DNA from: Capra hircus
Taxonomy: Eukaryota > Chordata > Mammalia > Artiodactyla > Bovidae
DNA length: 64,000 nucleotides
Reading direction: 5' to 3'
NCBI RefSeq assembly: GCF_001704415.2
Contig: NC_030821.1
Location: 35,075,210-35,139,209 of the forward strand
In this document: positions 31,833 through 41,946 of the stretch, one piece after another
Numbering within the stretch: the stretch's first letter is position 1
How the letters are laid out: every line of letters starts with the position of its first letter
The notes under the pieces: model-generated
The model's input: the letters and a program-made list of their open reading frames with translations, nothing else
The model's database searches: none
What the model was told of the DNA's origin: nothing
Position numbers and translations under genes: made by a program

Positions 31833-32363
31833 GACATAAGAAAAATAAAATATTCGAATTATGAGCTACTTCATCCTGAATTTTAGTAAATATTTAATCA
31901 GATCCTTTAACACATGGCATGCAAAACTTTCACTATCGAAAAGAATATTACTGCAAACCACTTTTATGAAAGATTTTATGCTGTGTTTCTGAGACACTGT
32001 TCCTCTGAGTCAAAAAGCAAGCAATGATGCTTTTTCTATTGAGAGAAATTTCTCCAGGCTTGTGATGATTTTTATTTATTCACATTTCTCTTTGGGGGCT
32101 GGGGAGATGAACTGGTTGGCAGAGTTTCTACCACAGCTTTTTAGCAGCGCTTGACTGTGGACTCAGAAAACATACATATACACACTCTCTCACGCACGTG
32201 TACACAAAGCCCTGCCCTTTGCACAACCTGAATCACAAAGCACTGCGCTTCGTGTCCTGTGGCGGAGGAGACTCCCGCCTGATCCTCCTCTCCTGAAAGC
32301 TACTCGCAGGCAAAGGCTGCACCTTTATCCCAGCGAGCTCGGATGCTACTTGGGTACCAGCTT
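31833..32363. other. unique sequence, no gene seen
   Basis: No repeat recognised. A mildly CpG-containing stretch at 32230-32340 is far too short and sparse to be a CpG island. Confidence 0.4.
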
Positions 32364-32372
32364 CTGTCTTTA

Positions 32373-32595
32373 GGACTTCCCCAGTGGTTGAGATGGAAGA
32401 ATCCGCCTGCAATGCAAAAGACTAGAGTTCGATCCCTGGGTTGGGAAAGTACCCTGGAGAAGGGAAAGGCTACCCACTGCAGTATTCTGGCCTGGAGAAT
32501 CCCATGGACAAAGAAGCTTGGCGGGCTAGAGTACATGGGGTCACAAAGGGTCGGACACGACAAACGACTTTTGCTGTCACTTTCACCTGTTTCTC
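32373..32595 (+). mobile_element. Bov-tA SINE with 9-bp duplication
   Basis: Head 'ggacttccccagtggttgag' to 'ctgtcactttcac'. Exact duplications ctgtcttta lie at 32364-32372 and 32596-32604. Confidence 0.92.
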
Positions 32596-32703
32596 CTGTC
32601 TTTAAGCACATTTGGTAACAGTTACCAGGGCAGCACTTAGAACCTCATTGTAAATGTCGCAGAGAAACTTACAACACACAGTTCAGAAAAACATGCAATT
32701 CCA

Positions 32704-32983
32704 GCTGCTGCTGCTGCTGCTAAGTCGCTTCAGTCGTGTCCGACTCTGTGCGACCCCATAGACGGCCTCCCACCAGGCTCCCCCGTCCCTGGGATTCTCC
32801 AGGCAAGAACACTGGAGTGGGTTGCCATTTCCTTCTCCAATGCGTGAAAGTGAAAAGTGAAAGGGAAGTCGCTCAGTCCTGTCCGACTCTTAGCGGCCTC
32901 ATGGACTGCAGCCTACCAGGCTCCTCCGTCCATGGGATTTTCCAGGCAAGAGTAATGGAGTCAGGTGCCATTGCCTTAGCACA
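32704..32983 (-). mobile_element. BovA2 dimer, reverse
   Basis: It begins with the (CTG)n complement of the AGC tail, then two BovA units separated by 'gcgtgaaagtgaaaagtgaa'. Confidence 0.92.
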
Positions 32984-33384
32984 CACACACGCAAAACCCC
33001 AACCCCCCCCCGCCCCCCTACACACACTTTGCAGGAAGAAGTGCTTTCCTCTGTGGAAAAAGGAAGCCGCGCAGAAAGAAGATGGGTTGAGACAGGCTTA
33101 TTTCTACAGATAGCACTCATTTTCTATCTGTCAGAAAACGGTTCACCAAAGTGGTGACATTTGAGAGGAACATGTGGTTTTTGCAAGTACACCCCGTCCC
33201 CCTCCACAAATCTGCATTTCGTCTCTTTTCTCCTGACCACCTCAGCCTTCTGCTCTCTTCTCGGCTCTGGCATTTGGGCAGGAAGGCAGGCTGGTCCCAA
33301 GCTGGGCGTGGAGCACGAGCTCCGCCTACTGGCAGCTGAGGAGAAAGACAGGCTCTCTCCAACCAGCCAGAGACTTTCCAAATT
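32984..33384. other. unique stretch with CA and C-runs
   Basis: A CA run (32982-32992) and a C-run (33001-33017) are followed by unassigned sequence. Frames of 60-100 codons on both strands at 33117-33436 overlap each other and the L1 start, so they are not credible genes. Confidence 0.4.
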
Positions 33385-33397
33385 AAAAGTAGGATTT

Positions 33398-34772
33398 GGT
33401 GCTGGAAAAACTGGTCAACCACTTGTAAAAGAATGAAACTAGATCACTTTCTAACACCACACACAAAAATAAACTCAAAATGGATTAAAGATCTAAACGT
33501 AAGACCAGAAAGTATAAAACTTCCAGAGGAGAACATAGGCTAAACACTCTCCGACATACATCACAGCAGGATCCTCTATGGTCCACCTCCCAGAACACTG
33601 GAAATAAAAGCAAAAATAAACAAATGGGATCTAATTAAAATTAAAAGCTTCTGCACAACAAAGGAAACTATAAGTAAGGTGAAAAGACAGCCTTCAGAAT
33701 GGGAGAAAATAATAGCAAATGAAACAACTGACAAACAACTAATCTCAAAAATATACAAGCAACTCCTGCAGCTCAACTCCAGAAAAATAAACGACCCAAT
33801 CAAAAACTGGGCCAAAGAACTAAATAGACATTTCTCCAAAGAAGACATATGGATGGTTAACAAACACACGAAAAGATGCTCAACATCACTCATTATCAGA
33901 GAAATGCAAATCAAAACCACAATGAGGTACCACTTCACACCAGTCAGAATGGCTGCGATCCAAAAGTCTACAAGCAATAAATGCTGGAGAGGGTGTGGAG
34001 AAGAGGGAACCCTCTTACACTGTTGGTGGGAATGCAAACTAGTAAAGCCACTATGGAGAACAGTGTGGAGATTCCTTAAAAAATTGCAAATAGAGCTGCC
34101 TTATGACCCAGCAATCCCACTGCTGGGCATACACATGGAGGAAACCAGAATTGAAAGAGACACATGTACCCCAATGTTCATTGCAGCGCTGTTTATAATA
34201 GCCAGGACATGGAAACAACCTAGATGTCCATCAGCAGATGAATGGATAAGAAAGCTGTGGTACATATACACAATGGAGTATTACTCAGCCGTTAAAAAGA
34301 ATACATTTGAATCAGTTCTAATGAGATGGATGAAACTGGAGCCGATTATACAGAGTGAAGTAAGCCAGAAAGAAAAACACCAATACAGTATACTGACACA
34401 TATATACGGAATTTAGAAAGATGGTAATGATGACCCTGTATGCGAGACAGCAAAAGAGACACGGATGTATAGAATGGACTTTTGGACTCTGAAGGAGAGG
34501 GAGAGGGTGGGATGATTTGGGAGAATGGCATTGAAACATGTATACTATCATGTAAGAAACGAAGTGCCAGTCTAGGTTTGATACAGGATACAGGATGCTT
34601 GGGGCTGGTTCATGGGGATGATCCAGAGAGATGATGTGGGGTGGGAGATGGGAGGGGGATTCAGGATTGGGAGCTTGTATACACCCATGGTGGATTTGTG
34701 TCAATGTATGGCAAAACCAATACAGTATTGTAAAGTAAAATAAAGTAAAAATAAAAAAAATAAAAAATAAAT
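33398..34772 (+). mobile_element. young L1-BT LINE, 5'-truncated (1375 bp)
   Basis: It spans the end of ORF2 and the complete 3' UTR ('gactctgaaggagagggaga', 'gcttggggctggttcatggg') to an A-rich tail of taaa/ataaaa units at about 34735-34772. Identical 13-bp duplications aaaagtaggattt flank it at 33385-33397 and 34773-34785. The intact duplication and low divergence mark it as the youngest L1 in the window. Confidence 0.97.
33433..34416 (+). pseudogene. L1 ORF2 C-terminal remnant
   Basis: This is the last third of L1 ORF2, past the reverse-transcriptase core. In a full element ORF2 supplies endonuclease and reverse transcriptase for target-primed retroposition; here both catalytic domains are absent because of 5' truncation. 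The frame opens at 33433 (MKLDHFL...) and meets a TAA at 33541-33543, where related copies have a lysine codon. It is then open for at least 245 codons to 34416. Visible landmarks are RHFSKEDIWMVNKHTKRCS, the cysteine-histidine segment CWRGCGEEGTLLHCWWEC, YDPAIPLLGIHMEETR, LWYIYTMEYYSAVKKNTFES and the terminal ILTHIYGI. The C-x3-C-x7-H-x4-C zinc-knuckle-like spacing is intact. Confidence 0.92.
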
Positions 34773-34991
34773 AAAAGTAGGATTTTTCTCCTGAATTTAG
34801 TCCAAGCTGGAAAAAATTGCTAGACACACACACACACACCCACGAATATAAATAAAATTATACTTTCAGTTTCATGTATCTGGAGGGACTATTTGGTTTA
34901 GCCTTCTGCAAAAATATTTTCACCAATGGATTGATTATGTAAGTGTATGTCATGGTAAAATCAACTATCAATTTGATATGTATGTGTTTTT

Positions 34992-35129
34992 GTTGTTGTT
35001 TAGTCACTAAGTCATGTCCAATTCTTTGCGACCCAATGGACTGTAGCCCTCCAGGCTCCTCTGTCCATGGGATTTTCCAGGCAAGAACACTGGAGTTGGT
35101 TGCCATTTCTTTTTCCAACCAATGTGCTG
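34992..35129 (-). mobile_element. BovA monomer, reverse, exact 13-bp duplication
   Basis: A 138-bp BovA without tRNA head. It starts with TTG repeats ('gttgttgtttagtcactaag') and ends 'cttttt ccaacc'. Duplications tgtatgtgttttt at 34979-34991 and 35130-35142 are identical. Confidence 0.95.
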
Positions 35130-35142
35130 TGTATGTGTTTTT

Positions 35143-35947
35143 AAGGGTGTTCAAAGATGATTCTGAGACCCAGACATCTCTCTGGCTCTGATCCAGTGAG
35201 TGAAATTTCCTGATCCATTGCATAACAGACAGTAAGCACTGGCTTTGTCTTACATCCACGGTAATGGACCCTAGGAGATTTAAGGAATGAGTCCCCATCA
35301 GACTCTCAGGCGTCCAGAGGCAGCTTGGGAGTGACAGGCCAGCATCTGGAGGGAACCACATAGGAAAGTAGGATTTTATTCTTACCCCTGCTCTATGTTG
35401 AGCTGACCCTGGGCCTCTTACTCTCCCTTCTTGCCTTATTATGGATTGATGGTTTTGTTCTAAATTCTTACAGTCTGTGAGACGTGACTCAGAATCAGCC
35501 CAACATTCCCTCGTTGTGTGGGACATCCATTTGACAAATGCTTATGTGTCCAACACTGTTCTTAGATGCTCAATTATAAAGACACAAAAGACTTGGTGGC
35601 CACCTTCAAAGCTCTCACAGCCTCACAGGCCAAGCAGAATAGAATGGAGCCAAGAGAGGAGGGCTTTGCTGGACCAGAGATGCATAGTAACAGGTGACTT
35701 AGTAACTGGATAGTAACAAAGTTATGTGTGCTTTTGAGTTTTGGATGACACTCTTTTCTCTTGGAGATTCAACCAGCCTATGGCTGGCCACCCACCCATT
35801 TTGGACTTGTTAGAAGTATTTTCCCTATTGTCAGCTCTGGAGTTTCCATACGTCAGGCACAATTAAATCATATCTAGATAACTTTTTCACTTTTTAGCCA
35901 TTCCTTGATTTCTCAAAAGCAAGTGAAGATCTGGTCTCATCATGGTC
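35143..35947. other. unique sequence, no gene seen
   Basis: The stretch 35520-35600 ('acaaatgcttatgtgtccaa') may be an ancient L2/MIR-type scrap. A 222-codon minus frame (34858-35526) runs through the BovA insertion and is treated as chance. Confidence 0.4.
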
Positions 35948-35959
35948 AGAGGCCATCAT

Positions 35960-36168
35960 GCATGATGCTAAGTCGTTCTAACTCTTTGCAACCCCATGGA
36001 CTGTAGCCTACCAGGCTCCTCTGTCCATGGGATTCTCCAGGCGAGAACACTGGAGTGGGTTACCATGCCCTCCTCCAGGGAATCTTTCCAACCCAGGGAT
36101 CAAACTCGCGTCTCTGTCTTTTGCAATGGCAGGTGGGTTCTTTACCACTCCTGCCACCTGGGCAGCCC
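35960..36168 (-). mobile_element. Bov-tA SINE, reverse, 12-bp duplication
   Basis: The BovA tail side is at the left ('gctaagtcgttctaactctt') and the reversed head at the right ('gccacctgggcagccc'). Duplications agaggccatcat (35948-35959) and agaggtcatcat (36169-36180) differ at one base. Confidence 0.94.
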
Positions 36169-36180
36169 AGAGGTCATCAT

Positions 36181-37411
36181 ATCTTTCGTCATATTGAGTT
36201 GGTGGATTCTCAACCCCTGTGAAATATGTTGCCCTGCCAGGTCACACCCATTACAGATACGGCATTTTATTCACTCAGGGGGAAATAATACCACTGAGAA
36301 TAAAGTTGTTTCTGAAGCTTTGGGTTTCAACATGAAAGTACTGAAGTCTCAAACCAGCCAGTGGTCAGAAGGCAAGTGTTTTTACACTGCAAGAGCCAAC
36401 GTTTTGCTGAGTGATGAAGGGATTTCAGAGCTGTGACAAGCCAGACACTGGAGAACTGAACCAGCACAGCTAGGAGAGGGGAGAATTCAGAGAAAACACA
36501 GAAGAGATGTATATCCCTTTGGAAGTGGCGATGGGGAGGAGCTTTGAGTATAGCCTTAGGAACAAATGGCCTCACTTTCTTCCCCCTCCTCCTTGGGGCT
36601 AGAAATCAAAAGCTGGGTTAGAAATATCTAGGTGGGCTTTGGTTGGTGGGAATTCCATCCTGGAACTTGAGATAGTGTAAAAGTCCCTCAGAGCAGCTTC
36701 AGGTTCAGGAAGGTGCCGCAGTGACTTGACTCAGAGTGGACTGGCTAAGGAAAGACCTGAGGGTGCCTCATTATTGCACCGGCAGCTCTGGGTAGAGAAA
36801 GCATCTTAGAGGAGTGGCAGAAAAAAGGGGCAGGAAAATGAAACTGCAGAGAGCAACAACCTTTCAACTGGGGGTGATGGCAGAATGCCCGACTACAGGA
36901 TAAAATCCAGCAGATACACGAACCAGGGGCCCTCTGGGGACACCCAGCACAGGGCACTAGTGACCAAGAAGGACCTCTTGGTGCAAGCCTTCCTAGAGGA
37001 CAGGACCCTGCACCAGAGGTCATGGTGTCCTCCCGCTCAGCTGAAGGTATTCAACCCAAGTCTGCACCCAGATGATGCCTTCAGAGGAGGAAGCAGAAGG
37101 ACACCCCCTGAAAGGGGTGAACAGTTCTGATATGGAGTTTCAACTTGAGGCTGAACATATATATACTTACATATATTTACATACATCCATTTACACATAT
37201 GCTGTTGTCCCTTGCCATCTAAGTAGGTAGATACCAAAATGAGGATACTCAAGTTCCTTAAACAAAATAGTGTAATATTTGCACATAACCTCCACACATC
37301 CTCCTCTATACTTTAAATCATCTCTAGATTACTTATAACACCTAATACAATGCAAATGCTATTAAATGGTTGTAAATACTATGTCAATAGTTGTAAATGC
37401 TATGTAAATAG
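36181..37411. other. unique sequence, no gene seen
   Basis: 1.2 kb without a recognised repeat. Frames of 81-92 codons (36745-37130) on opposite strands overlap. One plus frame at 36885-37130 is charged and extends in mildly GC-rich DNA but shows no domain. Confidence 0.4.
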
Positions 37412-37682
37412 TTACTGCTACTGCTACTGCTAAGTCACTTCAGTCGTGTCCAACTCTGTGCGACCCCATAGACGGCAGCCCACCAGGCTCCCCCGTCCCT
37501 GGGATTCTCCAGGCAAGAACACTGGAGTAGGTTGCCATTTCCTTCTCCAATGCATGAAAGTGAAAAGTGAAAGTGAAGTCGCTCAGTTGTGTCCAACCCT
37601 CAGCGACCCCGTAGACTGCAGCCCTCCAGGCTCCTCCGTCCATGGGATTTTCCAGGCAAGAGTACTGGAGTGGGGTGCCATA
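37412..37682 (-). mobile_element. BovA2 dimer, reverse
   Basis: It begins 'actgctactgctactgctaa' (degenerate CTG tail complement), has two BovA units and ends 'tactggagtggggtgcc'. Confidence 0.92.
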
Positions 37683-37803
37683 CTGGTGGGCAGCAATTCG
37701 AGTTTTGCTTTTGGAACTTTCTAGCATTCTTTTTCTGAATATTTTCAATCTACAATTGGTTCAACTAGATATGGAGGGCCATTGGTACACATATGTGTGT
37801 GTA

Positions 37804-37842
37804 TGCTGCTGCTGCTAAAGTTGCTTCAATCGTGTCCGACCC
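37804..37842 (-). mobile_element. minimal BovA2 fragment
   Basis: Only about 39 bp of the BovA2 3' end ('gctgctgctgctaaagttgc', 'cttcaatcgtgtccgac') survives or ever inserted. It lies inside an AT/TG-rich microsatellite and is severely 5'-truncated. Confidence 0.8.
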
Positions 37843-37925
37843 TATATATATATATACACTAAATATATATTTAAACGTTGTTTTACATATACATATATAC
37901 ATACATTTGTGTGTTTATTTATTTA
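37843..37925. repeat. AT-rich microsatellite
   Basis: Irregular TATATA/ACATAT copies flank the minimal BovA2, followed by TTTA repeats. Confidence 0.85.
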
Positions 37926-38435
37926 TTGTGATTGTGGAGCCAATATACACTGGCTAGTGAAAGCGAATTGGAAACATTTTCTCCCAGCTACACATTTAGC
38001 AACATCACATTGATAGCTTGAAACTGGCCACAGTGGGGGTATTTACACCACAGAGACTGGTAAATGTTACAAATCAGAAATGCCCCCTGCAAAAGATGAT
38101 TGTTAAACATGGATCAGTACACCATATATACAACATTCACTGTATGTGTGTATATATAATATGTGTGCTATATGCATGTGCTAATTTTCATCAGAGAGAA
38201 TGTTTTAAACCAGGAGAGACTAAGTTACGTTTATTAAATATTCCCTCCCATATCTCATCCTTCAACTACACACACCACACACACACATACACACAGATTC
38301 ATCAGACTTCAGAGCCATATGAGGCCTGTTATTCAAAAGAAAAAGTTACAGTTTCTGTACATGTCAGACAGGAAGGGTGCATTTCAGCCCCGTGATGCTT
38401 TCTAAGGAGAAATGTATCTTTGGGGTCGATATCAG
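37926..38435. other. unique stretch with CA run
   Basis: No gene is seen. An impure CA run lies at 38268-38296 and TG/TA tracts near 38140-38165. The 125-codon plus frame 38018-38395 reads across these simple repeats. Confidence 0.4.
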
Positions 38436-38439
38436 AAAT

Positions 38440-38622
38440 AGCAGAAGGAAAAAGGGGAAAGGGACGACAGAGGATGAGATGGTTGGATGGCTTCACCGAC
38501 TCAATGGACATGAACTTCGGCAAACTCCAGGAGACGGTGGAGGACAGGGGAGACTGGCGTGCTGCAGTCCATGGGGTCGCAGAGAGACGTACGTGACTTA
38601 GTGACTCAACAACAACAACAAA
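38440..38622 (+). mobile_element. BovB LINE 3' end, short
   Basis: Final segment of BovB: 'ggatgagatggttggatggc', 'atggacatgaacttcggcaa', 'gctgcagtccatggggtcgc', with an (AAC)n tail at about 38608-38622. Confidence 0.9.
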
Positions 38623-38649
38623 TCAGACGCATCATCTACTCCTGGCTCA

Positions 38650-38830
38650 CCATAACGCGGTTGAGGAGGAAACCTGCATCTGCTCTCAGCTCCATCTCTT
38701 ACTCTGCGATCCTGCAGACGTTTTCCACCTCTCCATTTCCATCTCCTCGTCTGTAAAACGGAGGCAAAACATCCCTGTCCAGTAGGAAAGCTGAGAAGAG
38801 GAGAGCAATGCAAGTGCCTGTCAACATTAG
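38650..38830 (+). repeat. MIR SINE
   Basis: 'tcagctccatctcttactct', 'ccatctcctcgtctgtaaaa' and a tail 'agctcaataaacaatg' follow MIR order. Confidence 0.6.
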
Positions 38831-39080
38831 CTCAATAAACAATGACCACTGGAAAAGGGTAAGGCCTCAGTTCATTACAACCAACTTCTTTCATTCATCC
38901 ACTGATGGGCTTTAGAGAGCCACTAGGAATGGGTGAGGGGAACAGTCTGCTACAAAAAACAAAGTAAGGCATCACCCCAAACTTTAAGAATCAGCATAGG
39001 GAGCCTCCAGGTGATTTTGTGGCCTGAGTGCTCCCCCAGAGGACCTGGGAGCCTCAGGGCAGAGTGGGAGATGGACATAT

Positions 39081-39348
39081 GCTGCTGCTAAGTCACTTCA
39101 GTTGTGTCCAACTCTGTGCGACCCCATAGACGGCAGCCCACCAGGCTCCCCCGTCCCTGGGATTCTCCAGACAAGAACACTGGAGTGGGTTGCCATTTCC
39201 TCTCCAGTGCATGAAAGTGAAAAGTGAAAGTGAAGTCACTCAGTTGTGTCTGACTCTTAGCGACCCCATGGACTGCAGCCTACCAGGCTCCTCCGTCCAT
39301 GGGATTTGCCAGGCAAGAGTACTGGAGTGGGTTGCCATTGCCTTCTCC
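39081..39348 (-). mobile_element. BovA2 dimer, reverse, 12-bp duplication
   Basis: Two BovA units beginning at the CTG tail complement. Duplications agatggacatat (39069-39080) and agatggacctat (39349-39360) differ at one base. Confidence 0.95.
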
Positions 39349-39356
39349 AGATGGAC

Positions 39357-40112
39357 CTATAAGACCTGATTAAAACATGTGCTGCCTCCTATTCTCCAGC
39401 GGCAAAATCCTAAGGCTGGGCATGTGAGGAGCTTTCTTAAAACAAAAGCGAAAGGCACACACAGGCCCTCAAGTGCAAAATATTTATGTGGCAGTAAGAT
39501 AGAGCAAGGCCAGCTAGTACCGAGGGGGCCCAGCAGGGCTGACACAGCATCGCAGACATGGCATTGCACGCCTCCTCCAGGAAATGAAATGCGAGGTATG
39601 AAAACCAGAGAGGTGAACGAGAGCATGAAAGGGCTTTTTTCCTTCCCAATTAAATGTGGCATTCCAGGATGTGATCCCCATGAAAGGAAACCTGGTGGCT
39701 GATGGCAGGGAGGCAGAGAGGAGAGCGCGGGCTGGTGTTTTAATATCGGCAGTCTTTGCAGAGAAGCACGATGTTGGATAATTGCCCAAACCTCATAACC
39801 TTTAATTACACACATCCCGGAGGACAAATTAGAGAATGTGCCAATAATACCGGAAACCAAGGTGAGAGGTTCGAGAACTGTCTGCCGGCAGTTCCTTAGA
39901 AATGGAGGAATTTTCCTTGATATTTTCATGCCTCTGCGTAACAGTGGTGTGTGGGGGGAGGAGGGGCAGAGGAAAGGATTTAAGCATCTTGAGGGGCTTG
40001 CCGCACTGTCTGGCCTCTCTCTCAACATCTCCTCCCCAGCCCCCAGCCCACCCCACTCCCAGCTCCTCCATCTCAGTGCCAATCTCATAAACAGCTCAGG
40101 CTGTGAAGTCAC
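39357..40112 (-). other. unrecognised 251-codon open frame
   Basis: This is the longest open frame in the window. It starts at an ATG at 40112 and ends just beside the BovA2 at 39348. I do not recognise the product. It is rich in proline, serine, leucine and cysteine. There is no clear signal peptide, transmembrane pair or known motif, though a hydrophobic stretch is present near residues 190-215. Other frames in the same block are also open (107 codons at 39379-39702 and 95 codons at 39838-40125, both plus), as expected where base composition lowers stop frequency. No TATA box, poly(A) signal or splice context was found. Probably not a gene. Confidence 0.15.
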
Positions 40113-40699
40113 GGCACAACATTAATACAAAAAGAGGGAAGGGGGAAGGGGCTCAAGTCACAGATGCCTGGCAGTCACACTCACAATCTATTTTAGAGGA
40201 TCAAAGGGAAGAATAGTTGCAATGACCGGCCATTCCCCCCTTCACAATCTTCCTTTCTGTGATCTCTTTGAAGACGGACACGGTCTTCAAAGACGGGCCT
40301 CCTTTAGTTAAGGTTTCCAGAGGTGCTGGCGAAGGTGTCGATACCAGAGCTGATGCATAAACACGAGGAATGGGAGCTGGCAGATCAGACTGAAATGGGA
40401 CGGAGGGCAGAGGAAGAGATGGGACAGTGCAGGGTGTGAGCGGCTCGAGGATGCACTGGAACCACAGCAGAGCGTCTGGACCCTCATTCTTACCACCCGG
40501 ACCCTCGTCTGCCTCGGAGCAGCAAGAGCAGGCTGGGCTTCAGGCTGTCTGTCACTGGGCTGCAAGGGCCTGTGCGTCTCCCAGAACCAGGAAGGATGCC
40601 TTTGTTTACAGTGGGGAGTTAGGAAATGGATCAGAATGTTAAAAAGTACCAAAGCAGAACCTATTATTACTTATGAAAAAATCTGCTGTTATTGGTACC
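39361..40699. promoter_or_regulatory. GC-richer repeat-poor block (candidate conserved element)
   Basis: A 1.3-kb stretch in which no interspersed repeat is recognised, flanked by BovA2 and Bov-tA. Mixed features are seen: 'acctttaattacacacatcc' near 39798-39817 (homeodomain-like), short CpG-containing segments, and a perfect hairpin at 40266-40292. Overlapping frames occur on both strands. Absence of repeats in a SINE-dense region can reflect constraint, but this is inference. Confidence 0.3.
40266..40292. repeat. perfect hairpin, 10-bp stem
   Basis: The arms 40266-40275 (ctttgaagac) and 40283-40292 (gtcttcaaag) are exact reverse complements around a 7-nt loop. Confidence 0.9.
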
Positions 40700-40850
40700 T
40701 CTATTTAATCAATCAATCTACTCATATTTATGGGCACCTGCCTTGTTTCAGGGTTGTGCTGGGCATAGTAAGGTTTCAGGAGATGAAGGCATAAAGTCCA
40801 GTGTAAAGATGAACCACTTATCAACAGCAAAGTCCCACAGATGGTGAAAA
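40700..40850. repeat. possible ancient L2/MIR-type scrap
   Basis: 'tttatgggcacctgccttg' and 'gttgtgctgggcatagtaag' resemble an old mammalian interspersed repeat. Weak. Confidence 0.35.
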
Positions 40851-40854
40851 GCTA

Positions 40855-41053
40855 GTGTTAGTTGCTTAGTCGTGACTCTGTGCCCCTGTGGACTGTAGTT
40901 TGCCAGGCTCCTATGTCCATGGGATTCTCCAGGCAAGAATACTGGAGTGGGTTGCCGTACCTTCCTCCAGGGGATCTTCCCGACTGAGAGACGGAACCTC
41001 GGTCTCCTGCATTGCAGGCAGGTTCTTTACCATCTGTGTCACCAAGGAAGCCC
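40855..41053 (-). mobile_element. Bov-tA SINE, reverse
   Basis: 'gttgcttagtcgtgactctg' at the tail side; head 'gtcaccaaggaagccc' at the right. Slight internal losses. Confidence 0.9.
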
Positions 41054-41104
41054 ATGAATGCTATATACATCAATTAATAAATACATGGAACATAATGAAT
41101 CCCC

Positions 41105-41235
41105 CCAAAGTGGTTGTTTATTCTTCTGTAAATTCCTTGAGAACAGGGAAGATAATCTGACTCTTCGGTGCATCTTCAGCCCCCAGTGTAACACCACATG
41201 CAAAGTAAGAATCCCATAAATGTGGGCAGAGTCAA
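41105..41235 (+). repeat. L2 LINE 3' end
   Basis: 'tgtaaattccttgagaacag', 'ggaagataatctgactcttc' and 'ttcagcccccagtgtaacac' follow the L2 tail. Confidence 0.65.
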
Positions 41236-41371
41236 CTACTGCTCCCTGTTGTAAGGGATAAAGGACACTAGGGATGTTCCTGCCACAGACTCCTTTCCTC
41301 AGTGCAGGAGACAGCACTCAGGAGCAGAGAGAGAAGAGGTGTTCAGCTCAGAACACCTCGTCCCAGGTCTC
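41236..41371. other. short unassigned stretch
   Basis: It lies between the L2 tail and a MIR. Nothing was recognised. Confidence 0.4.
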
Positions 41372-41515
41372 TCCACACTACTGCTTACTGTGTGTCCTTC
41401 AACAAGATGCTTTAACTCTCTCTGCCTTAGTTTTTTCATCTGTAAAACAGGGATACATATAACTTACATCAAGCTCTATGGTGAGGATAAAAGGAGAGAA
41501 TGCAACTAAAAGAGC
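41372..41515 (+). repeat. MIR SINE
   Basis: 'tactgtgtgtccttcaacaa', 'tctctgccttagttttttca', 'tctgtaaaacagggatacat' and 'ggtgaggataaaaggagaga' follow MIR order well. Confidence 0.7.
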
Positions 41516-41593
41516 AACATTGAAAAGGGGACAAATAATGAGGTTAGTGACTACGATAGTGATCTGCTTTACCGCCTCTGGGCTAAGCACTAC

Positions 41594-41942
41594 TGAAGAG
41601 GAAAAGTTATAATTTTACATAACCTCCTGCTCCTTCTGCCTCTGTAACTCAGCATGCTCCTTGCAAAGTCTGGATCACATATGTCTCAGAAAGTGGGAAC
41701 TCACAATACTAGGAACTGGAGCTTATCTCACTCACCCTTGTCCTGCTCCTTGCAATAGCCAGCCCCTGCAAACCTGCAAACCTGCTTAACCATGCCTGTC
41801 TGTGTATAAACACTCTGTAACCCCTTTGTTTGGGGCTCAGAGCTTGGAGTGTTAACTCCTCTGGGCCCGCTGGCGTAATAAACCTGAGTTCTCCAGCTCT
41901 CCGAGTGTGGTACTGGGTTTCTCGAGCATGGTTTCTGCAACA
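41594..41942 (+). mobile_element. solo ERV LTR (349 bp), 4-bp duplication
   Basis: It begins TG and ends CA, with identical duplications ctac at 41590-41593 and 41943-41946. TATA-like TATAAA lies at 41805-41810 and the poly(A) signal AATAAA at 41877-41882, giving U3-R-U5 order and plus orientation. The U5-like end is pyrimidine-rich. A 4-bp duplication is typical of gammaretrovirus-like (ERV1) integration. No internal viral sequence remains. Confidence 0.8.
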
Positions 41943-41946
41943 CTAC

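Noticed and set aside
32230..32340. possible CpG-rich promoter
   Set aside because: Only a handful of CpGs in about 110 bp, flanked by AT-rich sequence and SINEs. No TATA or initiator layout.
33576..34037. 153-codon minus frame with hydrophobic residues
   Set aside because: Antisense of L1 ORF2. The apparent membrane-like segments come from A-rich coding read backwards.
34318..34839. 173-codon minus frame
   Set aside because: Antisense of the young L1 3' end.
34858..35526. 222-codon minus frame
   Set aside because: It runs through a BovA insertion (34992-35129, exact duplications) and unique flanks. It has no domain or splice context, so the coding look is chance plus SINE.
39081..39348. 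regularly repeated near-identical units resembling an array
   Set aside because: BovA2 is a two-unit dimer. No CRISPR-like spacing is present, and the host is a mammal.
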